NCBI RefSeq assembly: GCF_050859025.1
Contig: NZ_CP138200.1
Location: 2,356,001-2,420,000 of the forward strand
DNA: 64,000 nucleotides
Source of the DNA: Wukongibacter sp050859025
Lineage (GTDB): Bacteria > Bacillota > Clostridia > Peptostreptococcales > Caminicellaceae
Direction of reading: 5' to 3'
Numbering within the stretch: the first letter of the stretch is position 1; the number at the start of each line of letters is the position of its first letter. The notes under the pieces were generated by a model that saw only the letters and a list, made by a program, of their open reading frames with translations, did no database searches and was not told where the DNA came from. Below, piece by piece: positions 63,039-64,000 of the stretch. The position numbers were made by a program, and so were the translations under genes.

Positions 63039-64000
63039 TTACCATCTCCATCTTCTTCTTTTTCTTCTAATTCTTCTAACAGTCACGATAGTTCTCCAAA
63101 GAATGTAAACAAGTGCTATACCTATTAAAATCTTGAAGAAATTGATACTCTTAGGTTCTTTGATCTTTTTTATAATTTTATATACTTGCTTTTCATCAAT
63201 AGATTGTAATGCAATTAAATTTGTTTCTCCAATACTTTCTCCATTTAAAGTATATGTAACCTTTCCAAGTACCTGTCCTTTATTAATAGGTGCTACTATT
63301 TGCTGTTCTACTTCAATTTTATGGGCTACGTGGGACTGATTATAATTATTTGGAACTATTTTTGAAATACTATCCTGAGTTACTAAATCAACATTTTCTT
63401 CAATACCCTTTTCAACTGGGACAGTTTTAAGAATAGTACCTGAATTTACGACATCAATTAAATTAAAATTATCAAAGGCATAGTCAATTAATTTTCTTGT
63501 ATCAGAATATACATTTGTTTTAATAGCCTTAAGAACAACACTTATAACTCTTCTATTATTTTTATAAGCCGTTGAAACGAGGCACTGTTGAGCTTCAGCA
63601 GTATATCCAGTTTTAATACCATCTACTATATCATATTTAATATCTATTAATTCTCCATTGTACTCCATTTTATTGCTAGGGCCTACACCCCAAAGGAGTC
63701 TATTCCTGTTTTTCAAGTATCTAACCTCATCAGTTTTTTCTGTTATTGGTATTTGATACTTCTCAGTTTTGACGATTTCTCTAAACTTTGGAATCGTCAT
63801 AGCATATTTTGCAATCATTGATAAATCATAGGCCGTGGTTACATGATTTTTGTCAGGAAGACCGTTGGGATTAGTAAAGTTTGTGTTTAAAGCCCCAAGC
63901 TCCTTAGCTCTTTTATTCATTAGCTTTGCAAATTCCTCAACGCTTCCTGATACATGCTTTGCTAGGGCAACTGCTGAGTCATTTGCTGATTGAATCAAAA
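63039..64000 (-). CDS. D-alanyl-D-alanine carboxypeptidase, partial (5' end outside window)
   Basis: A serine-type D,D-carboxypeptidase (peptidase S11, DacF/PBP5-like) truncated at its N-terminus by the window end, so the S-x-x-K motif and signal peptide are not visible. The visible motifs are S-A-N and K-T-G (G-I-K-T-G-Y-T). A PBP5-type C-terminal domain follows, then a membrane helix near the C-terminus (F-F-K-I-L-I-G-I-A) and a very basic tail. Members trim the terminal D-Ala of muropeptides. No ribosome binding site can be judged. Confidence 0.93.
   Translation of the reverse strand, partial: LIQSANDSAVALAKHVSGSVEEFAKLMNKRAKELGALNTNFTNPNGLPDKNHVTTAYDLSMIAKYAMTIPKFREIVKTEKYQIPITEKTDEVRYLKNRNRLLWGVGPSNKMEYNGELIDIKYDIVDGIKTGYTAEAQQCLVSTAYKNNRRVISVVLKAIKTNVYSDTRKLIDYAFDNFNLIDVVNSGTILKTVPVEKGIEENVDLVTQDSISKIVPNNYNQSHVAHKIEVEQQIVAPINKGQVLGKVTYTLNGESIGETNLIALQSIDEKQVYKIIKKIKEPKSINFFKILIGIALVYILWRTIVTVRRIRRKRRRWRW

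Noticed and set aside
63133..63339. 68-codon plus-strand open frame opposite the carboxypeptidase
   Set aside because: Antisense shadow of the reading frame on the minus strand, which has clear S-A-N and K-T-G motifs.

Overview
The window is AT-rich, low-GC Gram-positive DNA from a spore-forming or ex-spore-forming anaerobe in the Clostridia (a Tissierellales-like relative is my guess, at low confidence). The evidence is a complete rnfCDGEAB operon, minCDE together with mreBCD, a leucyl-tRNA synthetase under a T-box, the rplU-prp-rpmA-obg-yhbY-nadD-yqeK-rsfS housekeeping run, AGGAGG-type ribosome binding sites, and frequent TTG or GTG starts.

Layout: (1) 1-1741, three small genes (DRTGG, PHP, GHKL ATPase) of the kind that accompany electron-bifurcating hydrogenases. 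(2) 1742-7413, a leader region with a good promoter and a hairpin/poly-T structure, then the Rnf ferredoxin:NAD oxidoreductase operon. (3) 7434-9037, an IS1182-type element whose transposase is split by a frameshift at a run of nine A. It sits between two identical 40-bp perfect palindromes, apparently because it inserted at and duplicated the rnf terminator. (4) 9461-34877, two giant co-directional NRPS genes (4063 and 4406 codons, 4 nt apart) encoding seven modules: starter C-A-T, C-A-T-E, C-A-T-E / C-A-T, C-A-T, C-A-T, C-A-T-TE. The prediction is an N-acylated heptapeptide X-DTyr-DTyr-Ser-Val-X-X. The modules are built from nearly identical repeated DNA blocks in which only about 0.75 kb of the adenylation core varies. 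(5) 35377-47495, DUF4321-maf-radC-mreBCD-PBP2 and minCDE-rodA plus a degenerate LytM protein: the cell-shape and division block. (6) 47803-53079, radical SAM/DUF2344/RNase G and the L21-Prp-L27 operon behind an L21 leader. (7) 53541-61506, obg, yhbY, nadD, yqeK, a Na/Ca antiporter, rsfS and T-box/leuS. (8) 61532-64000, a YheO-type regulator with RidA, and on the minus strand a D,D-carboxypeptidase cut by the window end.

The least expected feature outside the NRPS is a family of roughly 100-nt imperfect palindromes with tips TATAGRG...CYCTATA. They fill intergenic spaces all along the window (at least a dozen full, trimmed or half copies). Two further palindrome types accompany them. In three cases the tip supplies the stop codon of the preceding gene.

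Functionally, most of the window is core energy metabolism, morphogenesis and translation. The IS plus NRPS block (about 7.4-34.9 kb) reads as an accessory insertion between the rnf operon and the maf-mre region. It carries no visible transporter, regulator, MbtH or phosphopantetheinyl transferase gene of its own.
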